Source: Taeniopygia guttata
Taxonomy: Eukaryota; Chordata; Aves; Passeriformes; Estrildidae
Assembly: GCF_048771995.1 (NCBI RefSeq)
Contig: NC_133024.1
Location: forward strand, 4,910,001-4,974,000
Direction: 5' to 3'
Length of the DNA: 64,000 nucleotides
The notes beneath the pieces are model-generated. The model was not told the origin of the DNA. It made no database searches and was given only the letters and a program-made list of their open reading frames with translations. The position numbers and the translations under genes are program-made. Positions 1-12,925 of the stretch are shown here, piece by piece (position 1 is the stretch's first letter; each line of letters begins with the position of its first letter).

Positions 1-3000
1 AGTTCCTAGCATTTGGTCCTTTTCTCAAGCACAGTCAAGCTTTTGTTTTGAGTTTGGAGGGGGAAAAGTGACAAGTCACATTATTTGGAGACTCTTGGAA
101 CTTGCTCCGTTCCTGCTTGCAGGGATGCTGCTCGAAGGGTAGAACTTGCATTTGGAATGTCTGTATTTGTGTATGTGTAACAAAAGAGAAACACAATAAG
201 TTTTCACACTGATTTTGATTATTTTCCTTTCTACAAACAATCCTCTCAGGCCGTTATCTCAGAGGAATTCCCTTGAGTACACCAGTTTAAACAGAAAGAG
301 GCATTTTCACCAGCACCAACAACCCCCTTGGAGAAGATATGCTTCTTGTTTCCCCTTATCAGCCCCTTGCTGCACATCCATGTGTGCTTCTTAGCAAAGC
401 TCAACCACTTTGTCATCCATTCTCATTTTGAATTATTATTGCAGTGATGAACTTTACTCCACATATAAAATCTTCTTCTGTTTTAGTGACTACCACTGGG
501 CCAACACTGGTCCTGCCTGCTACAATTGCTTTGGGCAAACTCAGGTAGATCCATAACTGGCAGTGGCTCACAGAGTTGTACCTCCCTTTATATAAACTAA
601 AAGTTAATTTTCCCTTGGGGCAGAGGCTTTTCCAGCACTTTAAATCACATCCATCCTGTTTTCGCTCTCCTGCCTATATCATTTGTTCAGCAAAACATCT
701 GGCCCCACAGGTATCCAGCGAGCCAGGGGGAAATAATCCAACAAAATGAAGTCATGGGCTCTATCTGGCCATGGGTCTCTTCCCCACCTTCCCCCAGTAA
801 TATGTTTTGTGATGTGGATTTCGGTCGACAGAGCAAGATGCCTGACTCTCTCCTCCTGATGAACATGTCCCATGAGGACAATGATGGAGTTCCTGCGAAA
901 TTTTTACCACTGACCTTTTCTCCACTGTGGAGCAGGAATGCATCTCCTAGTGAAAGCTGGGGACAGCAGAGAGCATGTTATAATCCTGGAAAATGTGACT
1001 CCGTCTTTGTGGAATGCCATTTCCCACTCCCCCCTCCCCTTCCCTTCTCTTTCTTCCCTCTCTTAGAAAAATGTAGCACAGAAACCTTGAAAAATTAAGG
1101 CAAAAAATTGCCACCTCCTCCTCCCCTCCCTTTCTCAGCTCTGTCTGAGCAAGCAGCCAAGCTGTTAAATGCTTTAACCTGCTGTGTCCAAGTCAAAAGT
1201 TAAATAATGTGTGAATCAATATGGAAGGAAAACAAAAGGCAGCAAGGGAGCACTGGAGAGAGCCCCTCTTATAACGAGATAATTGCTACATTATGAGAAA
1301 CAAATTATATGCTGCTCCTCTCCAGGACTGTGTCTGTGACATCTTGACAGGTACATCTGAAGTTAATTATGTGCCTCTTGTTGAATTTTGCTCTGCTCCT
1401 AGGGCTGGATCCTGCAAACATGAGTTCCAGAGCATCTTGCCCTGGCAGCCAGTGCTCATTTTTTAGAGGTTCAGAGTGGGTTAGAACAGGTCAGTTGCAG
1501 TTCCATGAGCCATCACAGCTACAAAAATAGCTTTGCCAAGAGATTGGGATTTCCCAACCAGCCATGCATGGCGAGGTGGATGCTGGAGTTGTGGGACCTG
1601 CCTTTCACCCATGCCCAGAAAGGGAAATATATGACTCCTGCCAACAGGAAAGCAGTGTATTAGTCTTTTTACTTAGCTAGTGCAGTTGCCACTTTTCTTC
1701 CTGTGGCTTGTTTACTGCTCCTTGATGTTGGTAAATGAAAGGGTTATCGGTTCCTTCTGGACATGGATTCATCTCACCTGCATCAGCAATTAGATGTCTT
1801 TGGTTTGGAGAGTTTCTTGAGGAGCAGTTCCTCTATCTTTTCTCGACACTGCATGTCAGAGAAGATGTGTGTCAATGTCCCTCTTTCTGTGTTGACTTCA
1901 AGGTAAGCTGGACATGACTAGTCCAAACACAAGGAGACATGATGATGACTGCATTAGGTCAGATGTCTCTTACCCCATGTGTGGTACACTCACTAAGGAT
2001 GCTAATTTAGTGTCCCCTTTGTTATAATAATGGTTTTATTGTGGTTCATGTTCAAAGAGATGAGGAATTTGATGAGTGGAGGAGTGATGCGGCTTTTCCT
2101 TCAAACTCTTTCCCCAGACCTGAATTTGCCATGTTGCATTTCAGTTTCTTAAAGGTTGGGAGCAAAGAGAGGAAGCTGTATGTGCATGGTGCAAAAGGCA
2201 CAATGCCTCTTTCACCTGCACAGATCATATGGCTGACCCAGCAAAGAGGGTTTGTCTGCATTGCTGACCAGGAGAACACCAAAAGATGAGCTTGAGGCCA
2301 TCCTGGTGGTCCACATTGCTCATTCCCTTGCCTTGTACCCAGCCTGAAGTGAATTTACTCAAGAGTCCTCATGGGTAGTTATGTCAGTCTGATCCTGTTT
2401 CGGCCTTGCTGGTCCCATGCAGCATATCTGAAGAGGCTTCACACCCTCAAACATTGGTTTCCTGCTAGAAAACACCACTCCAGTGGTCTGCAACACGCCC
2501 CAAGTATTATTGCAGACAGTTTAACTTAACAAAACACACAAAACAGTTCTATTGTCTTAGGGACAGAGGGGCAACACCCGAGCTGGGAGAAGCCATGTGC
2601 TCTCTAGGGGGGTGTGCTCAAGAGAGAAACAGCCCTGAGCAATGTAGATAGTGGTCCATACCCCTCAGTCTCAGGGTCAGGGACACTCACTAGACTTTGT
2701 TATTTGGCAGTACAGACATGGCTATGAACTCAACTGCTGAGATCTTCTGTATCTCTTTGCACAGCCTTCAGCCATACCCCAACATTAACCACAGCTCTTT
2801 GGTGAAGGTGCCTGGCTATATCCACACCACCAGGCTATGCAGAGTGAAGAAGTGCTGATAACTTGCCATCCACAGTTTAGAGGGCTTTTTTTTTTTTTTT
2901 TAAATTAGTTATAGTCAGTCCTGTGGCCCAGTCTTGGTCAGCATATGATAGGTGCTCACCTGGAGCACATTTTTGGTTTGGGTTTGTTGGGAACTGAAAC

Positions 3001-3384
3001 GTGAATGCAGATGCAGACTCCTCCCTTAGAGAAATGAGACGGTGAAGACCATGAAAAGCTCTGCCCCACAAGCCCAAGTTCTTTGACTTTTGATTCCACT
3101 TTGAAGTTCAAATAATTAAAACTTGAAAGCAAACATCATCCCAAAGCTTCCCAGAAGCAGCTTCACCATTGCAGCCGTAGTGAGGTCACAAACTATTTGT
3201 TTAGGGTGGGGTACCTTGCCCTGCTCCTTTGCTGACACTCAGAAGAGCCTCATCTCCATCTCAAATCCCAAGTCCAGATGTTCTTTCTTTGCCCAGATTT
3301 TTACTTTTTGTTTGCAACCCTCTAATAATGACATTACTATTCCCCTGGTCATTTTCATTGATAGAAATAATACAATCATTGAGT
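1..3384. other. Intergenic, no gene recognised
   Basis: Only short frames (up to 114 codons) without family features or splice context. A run of 17-18 T near 2887 is the only evident simple repeat. 2400-2830 could hold an old unrecognised repeat. Confidence 0.6.
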
Positions 3385-3990
3385 AATAGATGGTTTGGGT
3401 GGAAGGGAACTTAAAGGTCATCCAGTTCCACACTGTGCCGTGGACAAGGCACCTTCCACTAGACCAGGTTTCTCCAAGACATGTCCAACCTGGCCTGGAA
3501 CATTTTCAGGGATGGGGTAGTTACAGATTCTCTGGACAATCTGTGCCAAGGCCTCAACACCCTTGTGGCTAAGAATTTCTGTGCAATATCCCATCTAACC
3601 CTGCCCTCTGGCAGTGGGAAGCCATTGCCCCTTGTCCTGTCCCCCTGGCCCTTGTAATTAGCCTCTCTCTGTCTTTCTTGCAGGCTCCCTTCAGTTACTG
3701 GAGAGTCACAATTATATATCCCTGGAGTCTTCCCTTCTCCCAGGTGGACACTCTCAGCTCTCCCAGCCTGTCTCCAGAGCAGAGGTGCTCCAGCTCTCAG
3801 AGCATCTCTGTGGCCTCCTCTGGACTCTCTCCAGCAGCTCCATGTCCTTCTGATGTTGGGGACCCCAGAGCTGGAGGCAGCTCTGCAGGTGGTGTCTCAC
3901 CTGAGCAGAGAAGAGGGGCAGAATCCACCACTCCCCACACACCCCACCCCACTACTCCATCTGCCCAAGATGTGGGGTCAACTCAGGATG
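3385..3990 (-). mobile_element. CR1 LINE fragment
   Basis: Reverse-strand CR1: starts with the tail complement (GGTTTGGGTGGAAGGGAAC) and runs into the ORF2 3' end (TCCAACCTGGCCTGGAACA; CTCTGGACTCTCTCCAGCAG). About 600 bp, 5'-truncated, many substitutions. Confidence 0.9.
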
Positions 3991-5108
3991 TTTGAATGAA
4001 TGTCTCTTATATCTTTTTTTTTCCTGAGTATAAGTCTTGGTGAGTACCTTAAGCTATTAGTTGAAGATATGATATGGTTTTACTATTATCAGCACTTTCT
4101 GGCTTTCTAACTTGACTGAAAAGCTCCCACAAAGAAAACAATCAATTGGGAGTAAATAAGTATTGCCACACACCCCAAAACAAATTTATGATGTGGATAG
4201 CCTTAAGACTTCTAAGTAAAAACCACATGTATTTTTTTTCAAATGATTTTTTTTGGCATGTGTTCCTGGAAGACCAGGGCTCAGTGGTGGGGTTAGGAAC
4301 TGACTAAATAAGACCTGTAGTCATGCATAGGACATTACCAACATTTTTAAGGCTCTTTGAGAAAACACCAAACAAATTAGTTTGAAATTAAGTTGAAGAT
4401 ACTTTATCAACAATTTTTTCCCACCAGAGGGCAAAAATATATCACGCAAGACTCTTGATCTTTTATTGTTCACTGATACAAAGGTGGGAAAGTCATTTGA
4501 TGTTCACTCCTCTGAGCAGACCTGCCTCTAGTCTACCATACACTTTAAATATTAGTCCTAAAAAGATTCCAGGTACGGATTGAGATACTGGAGGGATTTC
4601 AGAAATGCTTTTGTGCTGCATGCCAAAATGCTAAGAGCAGGGAGAGATTGTGTCATCAGTTTTCAGTCAAGCCCCTCTGTGCCTCTTTTTCTAAGCTGCC
4701 AAAAAAGTTACACATAAAATCATGAGCAAAGACTTTCATACAGCTTTAAAAATGGGATTTCTCTTCACAATGGCTGTAGGTGGTTTGGGGTGTTCTGATG
4801 AAGGACCTGGTCCTGTCTGGCTTCATATGACAGTGGCAAGAGGAGGAGTATATTTTTACTTGGCTTAGCTTGCAGATTTGCTCTGTTTTGCACGAAATCT
4901 GGTCATCATATTTTACAATTCCACTCCAAGCAGGAAATCTAGACTATGGATCAGTGACTGCCTTAATTTTTATTGACAAATCATGATCTTTATTGGTGGA
5001 ATTATGAGCTAGCTGGATCTTACCATCTTTGTGTAATGAGGCCAATATATTGCTAGCAGCGTGCTGTTTTAAATTTAATGTAACAAGGAACAAAGAGAGC
5101 TTTCTTTA

Positions 5109-5236
5109 TGCTTTCCTTCCTCTCACTCTCCCTTTCCCTCTCCCTTTCCCTTCCCTCTCCCTTTCTCTTCTCTTCTTCTCTTTTTTTTTTTCTCACTCTT
5201 GTTCTTTTTCCTTCCTTTCTTCCTTTTCTGTTCTGC
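5109..5236. repeat. Polypyrimidine tract
   Basis: A C/T-rich run of CCCTTTCCCTCT-like units grading into T-rich sequence. No coding content. Confidence 0.8.
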
Positions 5237-5805
5237 TTTTTCCAAAACAGAGATCCAAATTTCTAGAATCCTCCTGAAGTGCTGGTGATTATGCCAGTCT
5301 GAAATGGGAAAGGCTTATTCCAGACCCCTGCAGAGCAGTGGCTTGGTAGGGACCACACTGTTCATTACCTTCAGAGGAAGGAGAGTGAACTGAATTCAAC
5401 ATCCACTTCCTGGAATGCTGGAGAAGGGTGAAAGAAACAAAATTTTTTGTGGGCAAGGTTTCATGGTTAGAGTTGGATGGGAACAGCCATCATCTGAAAC
5501 ACGGCAGCTTCCAACCAAAATGCCAGTTCTGACCTCAGCTCCAGGGCTCTCAATTGCCTTTTGGAACATCTTCTGTCCCTCTGCTGACTATGGAAGTTCT
5601 AAACCATCTTAGACAATTCTTCTAAGTGCTTTAAATGATCTGGTGTGAATAACCACTGTTCCTTTATCTCCACCCAGTTTCTGTTGGAATCTAAACAGGA
5701 AATCAAAGAGAAGAATATGGACATGAGGTGAAATCATGTGCCTCACAGCAAATTATTTAGCAGTGATAAGCTCCAGCAAGATTTTGTGTTTCACTTCCAA
5801 AAAGT

Positions 5806-5848
5806 TTAAAACAAACAAACAAAAGTAAAACAAACAAACAAACAAACC
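5806..5848. repeat. (AAAC)n microsatellite
   Basis: Two runs of AAAC repeats separated by a short AAAGT interruption. Confidence 0.9.
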
Positions 5849-7299
5849 ACTACCCTTTTGATTATTTTTTAGGCTTTTTTTTCACTATGGGAGTGATCAC
5901 AATGATACAAAGGATGAGAAGGATCAGGTCCATGATGCTGCCAGAGGTGGTGCTACAGCCAGAGGAGCACATCTGGCTTCTCAGATCCTGGAAGGGGTTG
6001 GCAGCATGAGCAGCTGGAGCCACACTTTACCTGTACACAGTGCAGTGTTATAGCAGTGTCACTGCAGCACATTAAAAATTGAGTCCTGTGATACCAGTTT
6101 TACAGTCTCCATGCAGGCCAAAGCCTTGCTTTAATATTACTTGCATTTAATCTTCAGTTTGTAATATTTATTTAATTCCTTCTTGTTAAGAACCCCAGAG
6201 GAAGGATAGGCAAGTCTAACCTCTCCTGGACTGCAGTTCTAAGTCATTAATCTGTCATGTCAGCATATTTTATTAATACTGTTTTCCTGTGTACAATTGG
6301 TGGAATACATCATGAGTCACTTACCATCTGCTGTGTAACTGTGTTGTAAAGTGTCTTTCTTCCATAGATTATTGCTTTGATAGATTAGAGTTTTGTACAG
6401 TCATGATACCTCATCCCATCAATTTTAAGCTCTCAGGAGGATGTTCATGGCTAAAGTATCTGATCATTGCAAAAGTCTTTAACGGCCTCTCACTGTGTCC
6501 CCACAGGCTAGGGAAGTACTATTATACTTGCTTTGCAGATGAGAACACATGTCCAGGTTTTGTGCTGCATTGCTTTAATGAAGTGTGCTTTCTCCTTCTC
6601 TTCCACCCCCTTTGTCCCAGACAAAGGGGAGGGCTAAGCAGGTCTAGGAGGGAACATCATTTTTTCCAGACTGAATTGGGGATGGATCTGGGATTGGATG
6701 CTTTCCTAGGAGTCCCTTATAGCATCCTAGGCACTGAGCCATCTGTTTGGAGCCTGAACATGTCTACACCATCAGATCTGCATGAGTGCCATGGGTGACC
6801 TACAGACCATTGAAGAGAAGCAGCAGCATCCATGGAAGAAAAACTCACTGGCTGCCATCAGAATTCACCTCACGCTGATTTAGCTGTATTTAAACCTGTG
6901 TGCTTAAGTATAAACAATTATGTTGAGATTAAAAAAAAAATTATATTCAGGGAGGCACCACATCAGAAAGGGTTTATTTCCAGGCTAGAGAAGGTATCTA
7001 AAGAAGGTGGTCTGAACTGGAACTGTGCTTGCTCCATCCCACCATAACTGCAAGACAGTGTCACTCCCTATCATCAGGCCTTTTCTCTTTAGCATTTCAG
7101 GGATGGGGAAACTGTGGGCAGCTGATACATCAGCAGTTCCCATTCTGCCTTCCCTGATGCAGTGTGTCTTCATGGTAGATATTTTTTCCCCTGCAGTAAA
7201 TCTTAATCCATGACTCAGCTGTGTCTGTGCTGTGCTCAGGATCTAAAGCATGAGTTCTATGAAGAGCAGCTGGGGAGGCTTCATCTGGATAAAAAAGGC

Positions 7300-7645
7300 T
7301 CCTCACTCTCTACAACTCCCTGACAGGAAGGTGGAGCCAGGTGAGGACTCTGCTCCCAGGGAACAAGAAATAGAAAGGAAGAAACAGCCTTAAGTTTGCC
7401 AGGGGAGATTTGAATTGGATAAGAGGGAAAATTTCTTTCCCAGAAGGGCTCTGAAGTCCTGACACAGGCTGCCTAGGGCAGTGGTAGAGTCCCCATCCTT
7501 GAAGGGATTTAAAAGCAGTGTAGATGTGGCATTTGGGGACATGAGTTAGTGGCAGTGCTGATTAGATTGGCTGTTTAATGGTTGGATTCAATATTCCTAA
7601 GGCTCTTTTCCAGCCTAAATGACTCTCTGATTCTACTGAGTTCTT
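7300..7645 (+). mobile_element. CR1 LINE fragment
   Basis: Forward CR1 3' portion, with TCTACAACTCCCTGA, a GGGATTTAAAAGC block and the tail TTTCCAGCCTAAATGA...CTGATTCTACTGA. Confidence 0.85.
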
Positions 7646-10600
7646 GCCTTAGTCTCTCCTGAGGAGACAACTGAAAGGCATTCTGATCTGGTGGAACATA
7701 TGAGCCCCTGACTGGATGAGTTTGGCCCCAGATTTTCTGGAGATCAGTGGTTTCCTGTGGGCTGCAGCTGCTGTCAGATCTAAAACCAACATGAACTTAA
7801 GTGGTCTTTCTGGGAAAACTCAATTTCTCTGGAGTGGGGCTTAGGAAACAGGGACTGATCAAAGTCCTGATTCAGTGACATGTAGAATAAGGGCTTCAAG
7901 ATACTTTAGAGTGACAAATATCTGGTAAAACTTAATTAATGGTTTTAAATGAATATATGCATTAAATGCACTAAGAAATTTAGTGTGAAGAGGAACAGAT
8001 CAAACATGAGATACCCATGAGGATGTGGAATAAAGATGTCAATCAAAGGCATAAGGGTTATCAGCCTGTAGCCCAAAGAAGCTGAGGAGACCATGGCAGT
8101 TGGGATGTAGCATTGCCCAGCTGGATTTTCCCTGTATTTTGGCTCCAAGATACCCCAAATCAAAGTGAGACACCCCTTTTTGCCGCCCCTAAGGACTTGT
8201 CTTGCCCACCTTGATATGCCCAACACCCCAAAGCAATGCCCAACATCTGAAAGCAGTTCAGCATCCTCAGGGTTAAATCAGATTTAGTGTCCAAGACCTG
8301 GCAGCTGAATTTTATCCCAGCATGAGTTTTTATGATCAAATTATAGACCCAATGAAAAGAAAAGAAAAACCACCACCCCCTACCCCCATCCTGCCAAAGA
8401 AATCCAGTCTGAGGTTTATAATGGAAATCATGACAGAGTCATGATTGTAGTAGCAGGAACAGCATCACTGTGACACAGTTGTAAACTGGTACTGTCCTCT
8501 GAGGGAAAAGGGAAAGGGAAAGGGAAAGGGAAAGGGAAAGGGAAAGGGAAAGGGAAAGGGAAAGGGAAAGGGAAAGGGAAAGGGGAGGCAAGGAGCACTT
8601 GGGAAAAGGGAAAATGGGAAAAGGGCTACTTGCCAAGATGAACTTTCAAAAATTAAATATTTGCTCTGGTGAAAACTGCATCCACAGTGTCTCTGCAGTC
8701 TCGTGCTAGGGAAGGTGAGATGCTGAACCAGGTCCTCTGCAGGGAGGCACCATGACTCTTTGCACCCTGAGATGGGAGAAATTAAGCACATCAATTTCCA
8801 GGATATAGACAACTGTCTATATATGGAAAAACTCAAATTATATAGGGCAAAACAATGCTGGACTGCAATATTTTTTCATAATATGGATTTAATAAGGTGG
8901 ATGTGAAGCCTTTTCCAACATTAAGTAAGAAAATAAGTAGTAAAGCTTCTGGATCTCATCTTTGTTATTATCTGGTCATAAAGGAAGGCAAACCATTTGT
9001 GACTTTCTTGCAAATCCCAGCTCCTGAACTGCCACTCTAGACCCTGGGTTTGCAATAAGTTTGGTCCATTGTCTCCATGACCTCTTAAAAAGACAAAGGA
9101 GAAATTATGTTTGGCTCCAGCAGAAAGTGAGAGCTGAGAACGACACAATAAAGCAAAAACAGTCACATTTTATTGCTTTACTCACCCGTGGTTTCTTGAG
9201 TATGGTGTAACTTTTGGAAGCTTTGATTTATGCTGGTGTGAGTTTTATCTGCTGCTGTCTTGCACAGTTCATTCTTAATACTGAGACCTATGGCCCTCTG
9301 CTGACTTTCTTGGTTAAATAAATTAAAGGAAATATAAACATTAATGGAAGTCACTTAATTTATGGCTGGATTGGAACATTGTATCTTACACCATGGATCC
9401 AATACAAACCCCGTTAATCTAAATCTTACTGACATCCCTGAATCAGGCCCTATCTTTGGGCTTTTCCTTCTCACTATGAAAAGAGCAGTTAAAAATAATT
9501 TTAAATGAGATTATATTATCCCTCAAAAGTTATCCTGCACAGAACTTTCAACCCTTGTCACCTATGGGGCGGCAGAACATTTGGGATGTTTTAGTGGCTG
9601 TTGTTTGAAGGCCAAAGATATTCTTCCCACAGCGATGCCTCTCCTCCCCTTTTCCTCTCCATACCAACCATCCCACCCTTTAAGTATCTCCTCTTGAATC
9701 TTTTTGCAATGCATCACATGTCAGTTGTGGCTAACACATTTTTGGCTCTTCTGTATGATACAGAACCTAATTTCAGCTCTTCAGGCACTTTCTCAGATTA
9801 TTTCTTGCCAAAATTTTACTTTTTTGGCCTGGTTGAATAAAAGAAAGTTTTCTGCTGCTTTTATTTTTTATTATTTTTTATTTTGTTAATTATTGTCTAC
9901 TCAGAGATGCTTTCTGCCACATATATCTCTGCCAGCAGCAAAACTGCTGGCTTGCCATTCCACTGTCTGCCTTAATGTGCTCTGATATGCTCCTTCCCTG
10001 GCACACTTTCTCCAGTTTAAAAAAAAAAACAAAACAACCACCAAACCACCAAAACAGTCAAGAAAATGAAAAAACAACCAAAGAACATTGCATGCACTTT
10101 TTGTGCTGAAGGAAAAAAGAGCAGAAGACAGAAAACCAGGGAAGTACAAATTGTTTAAAAGGTGTACAAATATAGGAGTTGTCCCATAGAGTATTAGGAT
10201 GAGTCAGTAACTGAAGCAGTTATGTTTTCACATGGAAGTAAGCAAGTTCTGCATTGTTCTTGTGAAAGTTTTACTGTTATCACAACTGTGGGAGGTATAA
10301 ACAGAGCAGTGAGAAGGAGAAGGAGTTCCTCAGTGAATATGAATTATTGTAGTTTATCAAGACTGTGGCTTTTCACAACTGATCATGTCCTGTTGATATC
10401 AGTAGAACTTTTCCTCTGAGCCAATCAGGGACTAGATTCAGAAACTGAAAGGCAAGAAGAAAGCATTGGGTTAGATCTCCATTCTGGAGAGGAGCAGGGA
10501 ATATAGCCCAAGATGGTTACAGCCTAGAGCACTCTGTATGAATGCATCCTTTGGGATGACATCTAAATTCCAGGGTGGTCCTTCCCAGCAGTAACTGCAC

Positions 10601-10710
10601 ACCCGTGCACTGGCTGTGGCTCTGTTGGATTAGGCAGCTATACCAATCCAGCAGATTGGAATAAATCAGAAACTTGATGTCCATGTTTAAGTACTGTTTA
10701 CCAGCAGTTC
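7646..10710. other. Intergenic, no gene recognised
   Basis: Contains the GGGAAA array at 8.5 kb and an A-rich stretch at 10018-10085. No coding evidence. Confidence 0.6.
8503..8587. repeat. (GGGAAA)n hexanucleotide array
   Basis: About fourteen head-to-tail copies of GGGAAA, followed by GGGGAGG. The unit is closely related to the purine strand of the large 12-bp array 10 kb away. Confidence 0.95.
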
Positions 10711-11085
10711 AAAGAGGTGATTCTGCCCCTCTGCTTGGCTCTGATGAGACCCCACCTGCAGAGCTGCTTCCATATCTAGAGACTCCAGCATCAGAAGGAT
10801 GCAAAGCTGCTGGAGTGAGTCCAGAGGAGGCTGTGAAGATGCTCTGAGGGCTTCAGCCCTTCTGTTCTGGAGACAGGCTGGGAGAGCTGGGGGTGTTCAG
10901 ACAGACAAGAGAAGGTTCTGGGGATACCTCATTGTTGTATTTTTGTACTTAAAGAGGGCTTATAAAGGATTTGAAGAGTGATTTTTAACATGGGCAGATA
11001 GTGATAGGAGAAAGAAAAACTCTTTTAAACTGAAAGAGGGAAGATTTGGATCAGATATTTTCAAGAAATTGTTTATCTGAGGATG
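10711..11085 (+). mobile_element. CR1 LINE fragment lacking its 3' tail
   Basis: Forward CR1 reading GAGACCCCACCTGCAGAGC, CCAGAGGAGGCTGTGAAGATG and CTGGAGACAGGCTGGGAGAG. It stops before the usual GATTCTATGA tail. Confidence 0.85.
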
Positions 11086-12631
11086 GTATGCTGTTTGGTT
11101 TTATCACTGAATTTAGTATAACAACCTTCACTGTCAGGGAAACAGCATGTTAGGCAGGTGGGGTGTCCTGTCCCCTGTAGGACTCATGTCCCAGGTCTCT
11201 GTGAACTGATGAAGCAGCATTATAACCCCAGCTAAGTCATGCCAGTATGACCACTCCCTGTCAAGCACATCCTCTAGAGACACCCAGACTCCTGCTTAAC
11301 TCAGCTCACAGAGACTGCTGAGGACAAAGAATGGACATGGTATCAGAAGAGACAATTTTGTGTGCTGTCTTCAGGCTTTTGTGGCCACTTCACATTGCAG
11401 CTGAGGTTCCATGTTTATCAGCACTGGTGGCTGTGAGAATATGCCCAAGTAAGGTGGCTCAAACAAGATCCCATTTCTTTTCCCCATATTTCACCTTAAT
11501 GAACTTCCTGTACTCATGCTGACAAGCACTTGACTCTGTGAACAAAGTGACATATGGCTTTCAAATATGCCTCCTATTTGGCTGAGGAGAGAACAAGCTT
11601 AATGAACAATTACCCTACAGAGTTCCTCACTTAAAATATCTTCATGAATATTTGTTCTGTAGGTCCCAATTCACAATTAAGTAATTAACAATTAAGTGAA
11701 TAAGTGATATGTAGCAGCCTTTGTTATTCAAGAGCAATGATACGAGACAGCAAAAGGAGCAAATACCTGCCTAACCTTTTGTGCCAGACAATAATTAATC
11801 TTTGAAATGGCTCTGAAGTAAAGTTCAAGTAACTTAGTGCTGACTCAGGCCATGAATCCATATTATAACCTTAAAAATGATATACTTTGCTCACAATCTA
11901 TTTCACAATGTTTTTTATGATCAATATACCCCAATATGGAAGACAGACCAAAATCTGTTTGTAGGTAAACAAAAAACCTAACAGAACCATAAGGTTGAAT
12001 CAGTGAGAAATCGTATTAGGATTACAGAGAAATCACTTAGGGGAAAAAAAATCACTGCTGTCAACAAAAAGGATTCATCTCAGGTGTGTTCCTGGCAGTT
12101 TAGACAGGAGCATAACAACCAAGTCTGGGTACTTCTAGCAGGACTAAATGGGACATGGATGCTCAAAAAGTAGACCCCGCTTGAGCTGTACAGATTTGCT
12201 CAAAATTTATGCTTCCAAATGTATGAATTGACTCCTGTGAAAAGCAAAGATTTCAGGTAAACCATAAAAGTGTTGTCTATGGTTTATGATTACATAGCCC
12301 AGGGTATATTTGAGAGAGGTTTTCCTTGTCCAAATTGTTCCAGTCTAAGTTTCAAAGAATGGTACCTTCTTTGCTACCTTCTCTGCTACTTAGCCAGTTT
12401 TGATCAAGCTAGGTCATAAAGTGATCATGCTGTTAATCTCCTTGCTGTCCTAAGTTTCCATCAAAAAGCATCTTTTTTTCACAGCTGCAAACAGAAGTAC
12501 TTGGCTGAGCTGGGGCACTGCAGGTTGCTTTAAGATCCTTCCCCAGTTTGGAGTCAAACATTCTCTGCAACTAACCAAGGTGACCTATGGCCTGTCTCAG
12601 TCTTGCTTTGCTTTGCCTAGTCTAAAAATGT
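11086..12631. other. Intergenic, nothing recognised
   Basis: AT-rich unique-looking sequence; no repeat, RNA gene or exon identified. Confidence 0.55.
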
Positions 12632-12925
12632 GTCATAGAGCCATAGAATCACTGAATCGTTTGGGTTGGAAAAGATCTGTAAAATCATGAAGTCCAACTG
12701 TTCTCCCACCAGTGTCAAGCTCATCATTAACTCATGTCCCCAAGTGCCACATCCTTTTAGATCTGTTAAATCCCTCCAGGAATGGGGACTCCACCACTGC
12801 CCTGGCCAGCCTGTTCTGGAGCTTCGTAGCCATTTTGAAGAAGAAAATTTTCCTAATCCCCAATATAAACTTCCTCTGGCACAGCTTTGAGGCTATTTCC
12901 TCTTGTTCTATTGCTTGTTACCCAG
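12632..12925 (-). mobile_element. CR1 LINE fragment
   Basis: Reverse CR1: ATAGAATCACTGAATCG then GGGTTGGAAAAGATC, through CAGGAATGGGGACTCCACCA. An older CR1 subfamily by its divergence. Confidence 0.9.

Larger units (their letters stand above)
3991..7299. other. Intergenic, no gene recognised
   Basis: AT-rich, with the polypyrimidine tract at 5.1 kb and an AAAC repeat at 5.8 kb. The longest frame (131 codons, 6403-6798) has no recognisable features. Confidence 0.6.

Noticed and set aside
2041..2289. 82-codon frame that looks protein-like in composition
   Set aside because: Isolated, overlapped by a similar-length minus-strand frame, with no recognised motif.
8439..8836. 123-codon minus-strand frame with a Pro-Phe repeat
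   Set aside because: Produced by the (GGGAAA)n array.
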